A stretch of DNA of 64,000 bases, taken from contig SFKX01000013.1 of assembly GCA_004553625.1 (NCBI GenBank), positions 11,937 through 75,936 of the forward strand. The letters are read 5' to 3'. The DNA is from Clostridiales bacterium (GTDB lineage: Bacteria; Bacillota_A; Clostridia; Oscillospirales; Oscillospiraceae). The position numbers and the translations under genes are program-made. Shown in pieces: positions 7,873-16,036 of this stretch; within the stretch, counting starts at the first letter, position 1; every line of letters begins with the position of its first letter. The notes under the pieces are model-generated. The model made no database searches and was not told where the DNA came from. It saw only the letters and a program-made list of their open reading frames with translations.

Positions 7873-8637
7873 TCACTGCACGCTGCGCGCGGCCTCGAGC
7901 GAGTCCTTGCAGACCTCCGTGAACATGATGAGGTCGTTGTAGGTGATGTAGTCCGCGCCAGCGGCCAGCCACTTCTTCGCCTGCTCCTTGTCCGCCACGA
8001 ACATGCCGGCCTTCTTGCCGTGGGCGTTGGCCTTGCGTATCATCTCAGCGATGGCGGCCTCCACCTTCGGGTGCGTCACCTGGCCCGGGATGCCCAGCGA
8101 GGCGGAGAGGTCCATCGGGCCGAAGAACACCATGTCCAGACCCTCCACCTCGAGGATCTCGTCGTAGTTCTTCACTCCCTCGACTCCCTCGATCAGCGCC
8201 ACGACGGAGAGCTCGGCGTTCGTCTTTGCAAAATACTCAACCGTGTCGCGCACGCCGAAGGCGTTGTTGCGCGTGTAGGGGCAGGCGCCGCGGCCGCCCT
8301 CCGGCGCAAAGCGGGAGAGGTACACCGCGCGCCTGGCCTCCTCCGCACTGCTGATGCCCGGCACCATCACGCCCGAAGCGCCCAGGTCCAGCGCCCACTT
8401 CACATAGGTCTCCGTCAGCTCCGGGACCCGGATGAGAGTCGCTATCCCCGCGGCGTCCGCCGCGCGCACCAGGTCTATGTTCGGCGCGATGCCCCAGCAG
8501 GCGTGTTCGTCGTCTATGATAACAAAGTCAAAGCCCGCCGCCGCCGTCACCTCGATGATCTCGGCGCAGTTGGAAGATAGGAAGTAGCCGATAACCTTCT
8601 TGCCAGACTCAAACGTGCTCTTGAACGTCTTTTTCAT
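7873..8637 (-). CDS. HpcH/HpaI-family class II aldolase (first gene of the minus-strand operon)
   Basis: The ~254-residue TIM barrel of the HpaI/RhmA/GarL family has IIDDEHACWG (catalytic His), LIRVPE (Arg), GVMVPGISSAEEARRAV, GRGACPYTR, a Glu in ALIEGVEG and an Asp in FFGPMDLSASLGIPG for the divalent metal. These enzymes reversibly split 2-keto-3-deoxy acids into pyruvate and an aldehyde. It is a distant paralogue of the two tandem aldolases at 15239 and 16037. The start is taken as ATG 8637 because GGAGG sits 8 nt upstream; the ATG at 8643 is only 2 nt from it. Confidence 0.9.
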   Translation of the reverse strand: MKKTFKSTFESGKKVIGYFLSSNCAEIIEVTAAAGFDFVIIDDEHACWGIAPNIDLVRAADAAGIATLIRVPELTETYVKWALDLGASGVMVPGISSAEEARRAVYLSRFAPEGGRGACPYTRNNAFGVRDTVEYFAKTNAELSVVALIEGVEGVKNYDEILEVEGLDMVFFGPMDLSASLGIPGQVTHPKVEAAIAEMIRKANAHGKKAGMFVADKEQAKKWLAAGADYITYNDLIMFTEVCKDSLEAARSVQ

Positions 8638-8732
8638 GCCCATTACCTCCAGATTTTTTTGTGTCTGCCCAGTGGTCAGACCGATAACATGCCTCGAGTA
8701 TAACAGCAGTGAGTGAATTTTTCAATATATTT

Positions 8733-8759
8733 TGTGAAATATTATCATTTTATTTCACA
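8733..8759. promoter_or_regulatory. Inverted repeat in the divergent control region, candidate operator
   Basis: TGTGAAAT (8733-8740) and ATTTCACA (8752-8759) are perfect inverted repeats with an 11-bp AT-rich spacer, about 95 bp upstream of the minus-strand aldolase gene. A TTGTGA element also lies in the deoR promoter. No convincing minus-strand -35/-10 pair was found. The rest of the 8638-8953 gap is AT-rich and holds no gene. Confidence 0.5.
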
Positions 8760-8870
8760 TTACCACAGTCACCGCCCCGCTTTTGAGCAGTATCACCGGC
8801 AGCGTTGTGTCAAAATGACAAAATGGCCCGGTATTTTTCGAGCGTTATTAACAATTTGTGTTCTTATCCG

Positions 8871-8899
8871 TTGACAACTCCTTGTTTAGTTGATAATAA
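8871..8899 (+). promoter_or_regulatory. Promoter of the plus-strand sugar operon
   Basis: TTGACA (8871-8876) is followed after 17 nt by TAATAA (8894-8899). The -10 lies inside the left arm of the palindrome at 8891-8924, so a bound regulator would block RNA polymerase. Confidence 0.7.
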
Positions 8900-8924
8900 T
8901 AATCCGAAACGTTTATTATTATCA
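8891..8924. promoter_or_regulatory. 12-bp palindromic operator candidate over the -10/+1 region
   Basis: TGATAATAATAA (8891-8902) and TTATTATTATCA (8913-8924) are exact inverted repeats around a 10-bp spacer. The site overlaps the -10 element and the expected transcription start. Confidence 0.65.
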
Positions 8925-8953
8925 TAATACTGTTTGGATGGAGCGTGATCTCT

Positions 8954-9781
8954 ATGAAATTGGCGATAGCTATAGCCGGGGAAGCCGCGGCGCCTTCGGC
9001 CTTTGTGGTCTGGCGCGGCTTCGACAGCGCTATACCCAAGGCCAGGGCCGCCGGGTATCACGGGGTCGAGCTGGCGCTGCGCACGGAGGCGGAGTACAGG
9101 CGCGAGAACATCGCCGCCGTCCTGCGCGAGACGGGCATGGCAGTCAGCTGCGTGAGCACGGGCCAGGTCTTTGCCGCGGACGGACTGTACTTCACCCACC
9201 CGGACGCCGCGGTCCGCCGCAGGACCGCCGAGGTCTTTACAGGCCTCATACACGTCGCGGGAGAGCTGGGCTGCATGGTGAACGTCGGCAGGGCGCGCGG
9301 ACCCGTCGCCCCCTCGCAGACGCCCGAGGAGGCCGAAGCCCTCTTCTGCGAGGGGCTTTACGCCCTGGAACCCGAGCTCGAGCGCTGCGGCGTGGACCTC
9401 GTCATCGAGCCCGTCAACCGCTACGAGATAAACTACCTCAACACCACGGACGAGGTCTGCGCCCTCCTGGACAAGCTGGGCATGAAGAACCTCGGCGTCA
9501 TGCCGGACGTGTTCCATATGAATATTGAGGACGACGAGATCTGCCGCTCCCTCGTCCGGAACCTGCGGCACATCAAGTATGTACACTTTGCGGACTCGAA
9601 CCGCTATTACCCCGGCTGCGGACACCTGGACTTTCCCGCCATCGTCTCCGCCCTGCGCGGCGCGGGCTACGACGGCTGGTGCGCCGTGGAGATCCTGCCG
9701 AAGCCGGACCCGGACACCGCCGCCTTCCGCGCAGCCCAGGCGCTGCTGCCCCTCTTCGGAGAGGAGGGCCGCGGACTGTGA
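8954..9781 (+). CDS. Sugar isomerase/epimerase, D-tagatose 3-epimerase-like TIM barrel
   Basis: The 275-residue AP_endonuc_2-type barrel has metal ligands at E152 (IEPVNRYE), D185 (MPDVFHMN), H211 (HFADSNRYYPGCGH) and E246 (AVEILP). As I recall the D-tagatose 3-epimerase ligands, these are the same positions. Such enzymes epimerise free ketoses at C3; hydroxypyruvate isomerase is a related alternative. The start is ATG at 8954 with GGAG 10 nt upstream; the in-frame GTG at 8945 is too close to that site. It is the first gene of the plus-strand operon and overlaps the aldolase start as GTGA. Confidence 0.87.
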   Translation: MKLAIAIAGEAAAPSAFVVWRGFDSAIPKARAAGYHGVELALRTEAEYRRENIAAVLRETGMAVSCVSTGQVFAADGLYFTHPDAAVRRRTAEVFTGLIHVAGELGCMVNVGRARGPVAPSQTPEEAEALFCEGLYALEPELERCGVDLVIEPVNRYEINYLNTTDEVCALLDKLGMKNLGVMPDVFHMNIEDDEICRSLVRNLRHIKYVHFADSNRYYPGCGHLDFPAIVSALRGAGYDGWCAVEILPKPDPDTAAFRAAQALLPLFGEEGRGL

Positions 9782-10413
9782 GCCTGCCGGGAAAAAAAGA
9801 ATTCTGCGAGTTCTGCCGCCTGGTGCAGGGCCGGGGCCTGGTCTCCGGCTCGGGCGGGAACCTCAGCCTCAGTCTGGACGGGCGCATCCTCATAAGCCCC
9901 AGCGGCAGGCCCCTCGGCGCGCTCCGGGAGGAGGACGTCGTCGAGCTCCTGCCCGACGGGAGCGCAGTCGGCGGCCGCCCCTCCAGCGAGCGCCGGATGC
10001 ACGAGGCCTGCTACGCCGTCCGGCCCGAACTGCGCGCCGTCCTGCACGTGCACTCGCCCTGGGCCACGGCCCTCTCCTGCAGCCTCGACCTGGATATGCG
10101 CCGGGCCATCCCCGTCCTCACGCCGGGCTACGGCAAGAGGGTCGGGGAGCTGCCCGCCCTGCCCTACCGCCTGCCCGGCTCCGCCCAGCTCGCGGAGGAG
10201 GTGGGCGCCGTCATCGCCCGGCGGGACAGCGTCCTGCTCTGCAACCACGGCGTCGTCACCGTCGGCCGCTCCTTCGAGGAGGCCCTGGTCCTCGCGGAGG
10301 AGATAGAGGCCGAGGCCATGATGTTCCTGCTCCTGGGCCGGAACGCCAGGCAGCTCGACCCGGACGAGCTCGCCGCGCTCTCCGGCTACCAGGCCGCAGG
10401 GGGAGGTGTTTGA
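9778..10413 (+). CDS. Class II aldolase/adducin family protein, FucA-like
   Basis: This 211-residue protein has the zinc site H90/H92 in VLHVHSPWAT and H157 in CNHGVVTVG, plus E71 in SSERRMH. A Glu at this position is the catalytic base of L-fuculose-1-P-type aldolases, whereas AraD-type 4-epimerases carry Asp there. It is therefore likely a retro-aldolase that makes DHAP and an aldehyde, or an OtnC-like decarboxylase, rather than a 4-epimerase. The start is GTG at 9778, with GGAGGG 9 nt upstream and a GTGA overlap with the preceding gene. Confidence 0.87.
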   Translation: MSLPGKKEFCEFCRLVQGRGLVSGSGGNLSLSLDGRILISPSGRPLGALREEDVVELLPDGSAVGGRPSSERRMHEACYAVRPELRAVLHVHSPWATALSCSLDLDMRRAIPVLTPGYGKRVGELPALPYRLPGSAQLAEEVGAVIARRDSVLLCNHGVVTVGRSFEEALVLAEEIEAEAMMFLLLGRNARQLDPDELAALSGYQAAGGGV

Positions 10414-10414
10414 T

Positions 10415-11941
10415 TTGAAAGACCTGCTTTTGGGTATAGATATAGGTACGACAGGCACAAAATGCACCTTTTACAGCCTGGACGGCTCCGTCGCCGCCAG
10501 CGCCTACCGCGAGTACCCCATGCTCCGCCCCCATCCCGGCTGGGCCGAACAGGACCCCGCGCTCTGGTGGGAGGCCGTCTGCGGCAACCTGCGCCGCTGC
10601 TTCGACTCCGGCAAGGTCGAGGCCGGGCGCGTCGCGGCCGTCGGTGTGAGCTGCACCAACGCCGTCACGCTCGTGGACAGCCGCGGCGAGGCGCTCTGCA
10701 ACGCCCTCGGCCTCCACGACCAGCGCTCCTCCAGCCAGCTGGAATGGCTGCGCGCTCATGTCGGGGCCGAGACCGTCCTCCGCAGGACCGGCAACCGGCT
10801 CGCCAAGGGCAGCTTCGCCCTGCCCAGGCTCAAGTGGCTCCAGGAAAACTGCCCGGACGCCGTCGAGCGCAGCTACAAATTCCTCACCCCCGGCGGCTAT
10901 GTCATACAGCACCTCACGGGCGAGTTCGTCATCAACCACTCCCGCGCAAACCTCACGCTCATGGCCGATATCCTGACCGGCGACTGGGCGTATGACATCG
11001 TGGACGCCGCCGGTTTCCCGCGCCGGCTCCTGCCCCGGAGCCTGCCCGCCTGCGCAGTCGCGGGGGAGGTCAGCCGCGCCGCGGCGGAGGCCACCGGCCT
11101 GCTCCCCGGCACCCCCGTCGCCGCCGGGAACGTGGACACCGTCGCCGCCACCATGGCCGCCGGCGCAGTCGAGCCCGGAGACATGGCCATAACCATCGGC
11201 AGCAGCGGCAGGCTCTGCTATATCAGCGACAGGCCCATCCTCGACGAGCGCCTGCTCAACTGTGAGAGCCCCATCCCCGGCCGCTGGACCGTCATCCAGA
11301 CCACCGACAACGCCGGGGTCTCCCTGCGCTGGTTCCGGGACGTGTTCGGCGGAGTCCTGGCCGAGAGCGCGCAGCGCGAGGGCCTGCCCATCTACACCGC
11401 GCTCAGCCGCGCCGCCGCCGAGACCGAACCCGGCGCAGGCGGGCTCATCTACCTGCCCTACCTCTCCGGCGAGCAGAGCCCCATCTGGGACCCGGACGCC
11501 CGGGGCGTTTTCTTCGGCGCCGGGCTCGGCACCGGCTACGGCCACTTCGTCCGCGCCGTCATGGAGGGCGTGGCCTTTTCCCTGCGGGACTGCCTCGAGC
11601 TCGTCCGCGGGAACGTCCCCGCCCCGGAGCTCATCCCGCTCGGCGGAGGCGCCGCCAACAGCCCCGAATGGTGCCAGATCTTCGCGGACGTCCTCAACAT
11701 CCCCGTCTCCCGCTTCCCCCTGCCCGAGACCGAGACCCTCGGCGACGCCATAACCGCCGCCGGATGCGCCGGTCTCGACGGGCTGCCCTTCGACTTCGGC
11801 AAGCGCCTCTGCGCCGCAGGAGAACGCTTCGAGCCCAGGCCCGAGCTCGCAGCCATGTATGACGAGCTCTTTGCGCGCTACAGGTCGCTCTATCAAAAAC
11901 TCAGGTCCGAATTTTGCAAAGCTAACAATTCGATTTGTTGA
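10415..11941 (+). CDS. FGGY-family carbohydrate kinase (XylB-like)
   Basis: The 508-residue kinase has the N-terminal ATPase motif LLGIDIGTTGTKC, the adenosine-site TIGSSGRLCY, the C-terminal YLPYLSGEQSPIWDPDARGVFFG and the ATP motif LGGGAANSPEWCQIFADVLN. It phosphorylates a ketose or related sugar; the substrate cannot be read from sequence. The start is taken as TTG at 10415, 8 nt after GGGAGG and 1 nt after the aldolase stop; the GTG at 10406 overlaps the ribosome site itself. It ends this gene block, and an AT-rich 256-bp gap follows. Confidence 0.9.
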   Translation: MKDLLLGIDIGTTGTKCTFYSLDGSVAASAYREYPMLRPHPGWAEQDPALWWEAVCGNLRRCFDSGKVEAGRVAAVGVSCTNAVTLVDSRGEALCNALGLHDQRSSSQLEWLRAHVGAETVLRRTGNRLAKGSFALPRLKWLQENCPDAVERSYKFLTPGGYVIQHLTGEFVINHSRANLTLMADILTGDWAYDIVDAAGFPRRLLPRSLPACAVAGEVSRAAAEATGLLPGTPVAAGNVDTVAATMAAGAVEPGDMAITIGSSGRLCYISDRPILDERLLNCESPIPGRWTVIQTTDNAGVSLRWFRDVFGGVLAESAQREGLPIYTALSRAAAETEPGAGGLIYLPYLSGEQSPIWDPDARGVFFGAGLGTGYGHFVRAVMEGVAFSLRDCLELVRGNVPAPELIPLGGGAANSPEWCQIFADVLNIPVSRFPLPETETLGDAITAAGCAGLDGLPFDFGKRLCAAGERFEPRPELAAMYDELFARYRSLYQKLRSEFCKANNSIC

Positions 11942-12007
11942 TATAACTAAATTCACATCTTAACGTTTGTTAATACCAACAATTTTGCTATTTAGGGTCG
12001 TTTATGA

Positions 12008-12036
12008 TTGAAATTATCAGTATTTTGTGGTATGTT
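12008..12036 (+). promoter_or_regulatory. Putative promoter of the TRAP transporter operon
   Basis: TTGAAA (12008-12013) and TATGTT (12031-12036) are 17 nt apart, leaving a ~155-nt leader before dctP. The AT-rich gap 11942-12197 also holds TTGTT/AACAA inverted half-sites at 11967-11982 and the palindrome TGTTGCAACA at 12114-12123, possible regulator sites. Confidence 0.5.
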
Positions 12037-12197
12037 TTCGTCAGTGAGAGACATACTGTGTAATTTATGTTCGTCGCTCCCGTTTTTGTTGCTGATTATG
12101 TTGTTATTTTTCGTGTTGCAACATTTTTTCACAAAGCGGCGGGGACCACGGCGCAGTATGTCCGGACCGTGTAACGGATTTCTAAGGGGGAACGAAA

Positions 12198-13262
12198 ATG
12201 AAAAAAACTAGGATCATCTGCCTGCTGCTGGCTCTTGTCATGCTGCTGACCTGCCTGAGCGCCTGCGGCTCGCTCCAACAGCCCGTGGTCAACTCCGACG
12301 CCCCGGCCGAGAACACCGGCGGAGACGATGGAGAGCAGACCAAGACCGAAGCCACCTACACCATGAACATAGGCAACGTCGCCGCCACCGAGCACCCGAT
12401 CAACATCGCCCTGCGCAGCTTCAAGGAGGCTGTCGAGGAGCGCACCAACGGCGACCTCGTCGTCAACATCCACGACAACTCCGTCCTCGGCGGCGAGCTC
12501 GAGCTGCTCGAGCAGGTCAACGCCGGGACCCTGGAGTCCGCGGTCGAGATGGGCGGCGCCAACTGGGAGTCCTATAACGGCGCGGCGGACATCGCCCTCG
12601 TCCCCTTCCTCTTCGAGAGCATCGAGTCCGGACGCAAGGCCTGGAACAACACCGACTTCAGCCGCAAGTTCGAGGAAGAGGTCATCAATCCCTACGGCGC
12701 CACGATGCTCTCCGTCTGGGAGAGCGGCATGCGCCACATGACCAACAACGTCAGGCCCATCGTCGAGCCGGAGGACATGGCGGGCATCGACTTCCGCACC
12801 TCCCAGAACGACATGAAGCTCCAGATGTTCGAGGCGCTCAACTCCTCCGTCCAGATGATAGCCTTCGGCGAGCTCTTCACCGCCCTGCAGAACGGCACCG
12901 TCGACGGCCAGGAGAACCCGCTCTCCAACATCGAGTCCTCCTCCCTGGACGAGGTCCAGAAGTACCTCTCCCTCACGGGACACATGTATGACGTCTGCAT
13001 CTTCATCTGCAACACCGAGTGGTTCGAGTCCCTGCCCGAGGAGTACCAGACCATCATCATGGAGGAGGCCGCCAACGCCCGCGAGATAGAGCTCCAGGAG
13101 AACGACGAGGACGTCATCCTCCAGCGCCTCATCGACGCCGGCATGGAGGTCAACGAGGTCGATAAGGAGGCCTTCGTTGAGAGGATGTCCGACATCTGGG
13201 CCCGCTTCGACGAGGAGTACGGCGAGGAGTGGATAGACCTCGCGCTCGCCGCCCAGGAATAA
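12198..13262 (+). CDS. dctP: TRAP transporter substrate-binding lipoprotein DctP
   Basis: The 354-residue protein has a lipoprotein signal peptide with lipobox LSAC (Cys23), then an acidic linker and a DctP-type solute-binding domain. That domain shows the helix-rich family pattern HPINIALRSFKEAVEERTNGDL, VLGGELELLEQV, GMRHMTNNVRPI, and GTVDGQENPLSNIES with the loop carrying the substrate-carboxylate contact. It captures an acid, probably a sugar acid or keto acid, outside the membrane. The ribosome site GGGGGAA lies 5 nt upstream. It is followed by a stem-loop and the membrane subunits. Confidence 0.95.
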   Translation: MKKTRIICLLLALVMLLTCLSACGSLQQPVVNSDAPAENTGGDDGEQTKTEATYTMNIGNVAATEHPINIALRSFKEAVEERTNGDLVVNIHDNSVLGGELELLEQVNAGTLESAVEMGGANWESYNGAADIALVPFLFESIESGRKAWNNTDFSRKFEEEVINPYGATMLSVWESGMRHMTNNVRPIVEPEDMAGIDFRTSQNDMKLQMFEALNSSVQMIAFGELFTALQNGTVDGQENPLSNIESSSLDEVQKYLSLTGHMYDVCIFICNTEWFESLPEEYQTIIMEEAANAREIELQENDEDVILQRLIDAGMEVNEVDKEAFVERMSDIWARFDEEYGEEWIDLALAAQE

Positions 13263-13290
13263 ACCCGTAATCAGACAGTTTGAATAGGGT

Positions 13291-13332
13291 CGGAGCCAGC
13301 ATCGTCAAAACTGAAAACGTGCTGGCTCCGAT
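13291..13332 (+). other. Intercistronic stem-loop between dctP and dctQ
   Basis: TCGGAGCCAGCA (13291-13302) and TGCTGGCTCCGA (13321-13332) form a perfect 12-bp stem with an 18-nt loop. No U-run follows, so it is more likely an mRNA-stabilising structure or weak attenuator that sets dctP above dctQM than a full terminator. Confidence 0.7.
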
Positions 13333-13365
13333 TCAATTCCTGCGCAACAGATTTGGAGGTATCAG

Positions 13366-13941
13366 ATGGAGAAACTGCTCAATTTCATCAGGGAAGCCCT
13401 GAAGGTCTTTTGCTGCGTTGTCCTGACCCTCATGAGCGTTATCGTGTTCATGCAGGTCGTGAACCGCAACATCTTCGGCGGCTCCTTCGTGTGGGTCGAG
13501 GAGCTTGCCGGCATGTGCATGGTGGGCATCACCTTCCTCGGCGCGGCCCTCGCCACCAGCACCAACGCGCACACCCGTATAGATTTCATCATCCTCAAGC
13601 TGCCCAAGCGCGGCACCAAGATCATGTATATGCTCGGCAACGCGGTCTGCGCGGCCTTCGTCTGCGTACTCGGCTACTACTCCATCCCGCTCATCCGGCA
13701 GACGATAAACAGCCTGACCCCGCGCCTCAAGCTGCCCTACGCACTCAACTACATCGTCGTCCTGCTGAGCGCGGTGCTCATGCTCATCTATTTCATCGCA
13801 CTCATCGTGAAGGACGCCAAGGAGCTCCGCACCATACCCAAGGGCGCCAAAAACGACCTCAATGAGTCCCTTGAAAGCAGCATGGAGGCCGAAATGGGCG
13901 ACAATGTCCACATCGACGGCGTAGAGGAGGAAGATAAATGA
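13366..13941 (+). CDS. dctQ: TRAP transporter small permease DctQ
   Basis: The 191-residue membrane protein has four predicted segments and the DctQ signature: VVNRNIFGGSFVWVEELAGMCMV near residues 23-45, then ALATSTNAHTRIDFI. It scaffolds the DctM permease in the Na+-driven TRAP transporter. The C-terminus carries an unusually long acidic tail (from about residue 165). GGAGG precedes the ATG, and the stop overlaps the dctM start as ATGA. Confidence 0.93.
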   Translation: MEKLLNFIREALKVFCCVVLTLMSVIVFMQVVNRNIFGGSFVWVEELAGMCMVGITFLGAALATSTNAHTRIDFIILKLPKRGTKIMYMLGNAVCAAFVCVLGYYSIPLIRQTINSLTPRLKLPYALNYIVVLLSAVLMLIYFIALIVKDAKELRTIPKGAKNDLNESLESSMEAEMGDNVHIDGVEEEDK

Positions 13942-15218
13942 GTCCCATTGCCTTGCTTTTCATAACCCTGGCCCTCTGCCTTGTGATGGGCGTGCCGGTC
14001 AGCTTTTCCATCGGCATCAGCTGCATGGTTTTCCTGCTCTCCAACGGCTATCCCCCGCTGGGCATCCTCGTGCAGAGGATGGTCGGCGGAGCCCAGAGCT
14101 TCACTATGATGAGCCTGCCCATGTTCGTCTTTGCGGGCGCGCTCATGGCCTACGGCAGTACGCCCAGGCTCATGCGCCTGGCCAACATGCTCCTCGGCAG
14201 GATGCCCGGCGGCCTCGGCGCTGCGGCCATGGCCACCTGCGGCTTCTTCGGCGCCGTCTCCGGCTCCGGCGTCGCCAGCACCGCGGCCATCGGCAGCATC
14301 ATGGGTCCCGAGATGATCAAACAGGGCTACAGCCGCGGCATCACCGCCGGCCTGCTCGCCGCCGGCGGCACCATGGCCAGCATCATCCCGCCCAGCATCG
14401 TCATGGTCGTCTACTCCGCCTCCGCGAACGTCTCCATCGGCGATATGTTCCTCGCCGGCTTCATCCCCGGCGTCATCACCATCCTCGCGCTCATCACCCT
14501 CAACTGCGTCATAGCCAAAAAGCGCGGCACTCAGAACCTCGCCCACAACTACACCTCCAAGGAAAAGGTCGCCATCTGGCTCGATGCGCTGCTGCCCCTC
14601 GTCACCCCGGTCATCATCCTGGGCGGCGTCCTGAGCGGCATACTCACCGCCACCGAGGCCTCCGTCATCGCCGCGCTCTACGCCTTCCTGCTGGCTGTCT
14701 TTGTCTACAAGGAGATAAACCTCAAGAAGTTCGTCAAGGTCGCCTGCGAGAGCGTCGTCAGCAGCTCCATCATCCTCTTCATCATCGCTGCCGCCACGCC
14801 CTTCGGCTGGATTATGGCCACCCAGAACATCCCGCAGATGTTCACCACCGCCCTGCTCACCATGACCAGCAACCCCTATGTCATCCTGGGCATCTTCTTC
14901 GTCCTGCTGCTCATCCTGGGCTGCTTCATGGAGACCATCTGCATCATAATCCTCATGACCCCCATCCTCCTGCCCATCGCAAAGCAGATGGGGCTCGAAC
15001 CGGTCCACTTCGGCATAGCCATGCTCATGAACCTCGCCGTCGGCGGCTGCACTCCGCCCCTCTCCGTCTGCCTCTTCACCTCTTGCCGAATACTTAAAAT
15101 GAGGATAGAGGAGAGCTTCCCGGATATGTGGTATGTGCTCATAGTCGTCACGCTCTGCGCTCTGCTCGTGCTGGCCTGGCCGGACCTCTCCATGTTCCTT
15201 GTCAATCTCTCCAAGTAA
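13938..15218 (+). CDS. dctM: TRAP transporter large permease DctM
   Basis: The 426-residue, ~12-segment permease has the DctM family motifs LPMFVFAGALMAYG, FGAVSGSGVASTAAIGSIMGPEM, GGTMASIIPPSIVMVVYS and, near the end, NLAVGGCTPPLSVCLF. It carries the substrate with Na+ across the cytoplasmic membrane together with DctP and DctQ. It is followed 20 nt later by the tandem aldolase genes, which suggests that the imported acid or a product of it is their substrate. Confidence 0.95.
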   Translation: MSPIALLFITLALCLVMGVPVSFSIGISCMVFLLSNGYPPLGILVQRMVGGAQSFTMMSLPMFVFAGALMAYGSTPRLMRLANMLLGRMPGGLGAAAMATCGFFGAVSGSGVASTAAIGSIMGPEMIKQGYSRGITAGLLAAGGTMASIIPPSIVMVVYSASANVSIGDMFLAGFIPGVITILALITLNCVIAKKRGTQNLAHNYTSKEKVAIWLDALLPLVTPVIILGGVLSGILTATEASVIAALYAFLLAVFVYKEINLKKFVKVACESVVSSSIILFIIAAATPFGWIMATQNIPQMFTTALLTMTSNPYVILGIFFVLLLILGCFMETICIIILMTPILLPIAKQMGLEPVHFGIAMLMNLAVGGCTPPLSVCLFTSCRILKMRIEESFPDMWYVLIVVTLCALLVLAWPDLSMFLVNLSK

Positions 15219-15238
15219 TTGAAAGAAGGTAATTAAAA

Positions 15239-16003
15239 ATGATGCAGCAGAATTTCAAAAAGCTCTTTGAGACCGGCGAGCGCGTAGCGGGCCTGTTCTT
15301 CAACGCCGCCTGCCCCGAGGTCCTCGAGATCGCCGCTTACGCCGGCTTCAAGTTCGGCATAATCGACAACGAGCACGGCAGCTGGGACGGCGCCACCCAT
15401 GCCCACATGATCCGCGCCGCGGACGCTGCCGGCATGGTGCCCATCGTCCGCGTCTCCCGCATCGACGAGACCGAGATCAAAAAGGCCCTCGACTGCGGCG
15501 CGGCCGGCGTCATGATCCCCGGCGTCAGCAGTGTCGAGGACGCCAAGCTCGCACTCAAATACAGCAAGTTCGCCCCCGTCGGGATGCGCGGCGCCTGCCC
15601 CTATGTCCGCGCCAACCAGTTCAGCGCCGGCGACAAGACCAAGTATTTCGACGAGTGCAACAAGGAGCAGGTCGTCATCATGCTCATAGAGGGCAAGGGC
15701 GGACTCGAGTCCTTTGACGACATCATCGCCCTCGAGGGCGTCAACTGCGTGTTCTTCGGCCCCTGCGACATGGCCGTGTCCCTCGGCCACCCCGGCGAGG
15801 ACGACCACCCCGAGGTCATCGCCGCCATCACCGACATGATAGCCCGCGCCAAGGCCAAGGGCGTCTACTGCGGCATGATGGGCTTCGACGGCAAGGACAG
15901 CCGCTACTGGCTCGACAAGGGCGCCGATTACGTCTGCGCGCTCAGCGACGTCGGCCTCTTCTTCGAGGTCTGCAAAAAGACCATGCGCGAGATAAACGAG
16001 TAA
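15239..16003 (+). CDS. HpcH/HpaI-family aldolase, tandem copy 1
   Basis: The 254-residue barrel has IIDNEHGSWD (H46), VPIVRVS (R71), GVMIPGVSSVEDAKLAL, MRGACPYVRANQFSAG, E151 in LIEGKGG and D177 in FFGPCDMAVSLGHPG, the residues used by HpaI-type pyruvate aldolases with a divalent metal. It is closely similar along its whole length to the next gene, so the pair arose by recent tandem duplication. The start is ATG at 15239 with AAGAAGGT about 8 nt upstream. It belongs to the TRAP transcription unit. Confidence 0.92.
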   Translation: MMQQNFKKLFETGERVAGLFFNAACPEVLEIAAYAGFKFGIIDNEHGSWDGATHAHMIRAADAAGMVPIVRVSRIDETEIKKALDCGAAGVMIPGVSSVEDAKLALKYSKFAPVGMRGACPYVRANQFSAGDKTKYFDECNKEQVVIMLIEGKGGLESFDDIIALEGVNCVFFGPCDMAVSLGHPGEDDHPEVIAAITDMIARAKAKGVYCGMMGFDGKDSRYWLDKGADYVCALSDVGLFFEVCKKTMREINE

Positions 16004-16036
16004 TTACGCCGGGGACTGCAAGGAGGCTTGATCCAA

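Noticed and set aside
9778..10413. AraD/SgbE-type L-ribulose-5-phosphate 4-epimerase
   Set aside because: The residue before the zinc histidines is Glu (SSERRMH), as in FucA-type aldolases, not the Asp of 4-epimerases, and the HADYF-type epimerase motif is missing.
12008..12211. 67-codon open frame with a hydrophobic stretch between the FGGY kinase and dctP
   Set aside because: It starts at a TTG within the proposed dctP promoter, has no ribosome site, and runs over the dctP start. The hydrophobicity comes from the T-rich leader.
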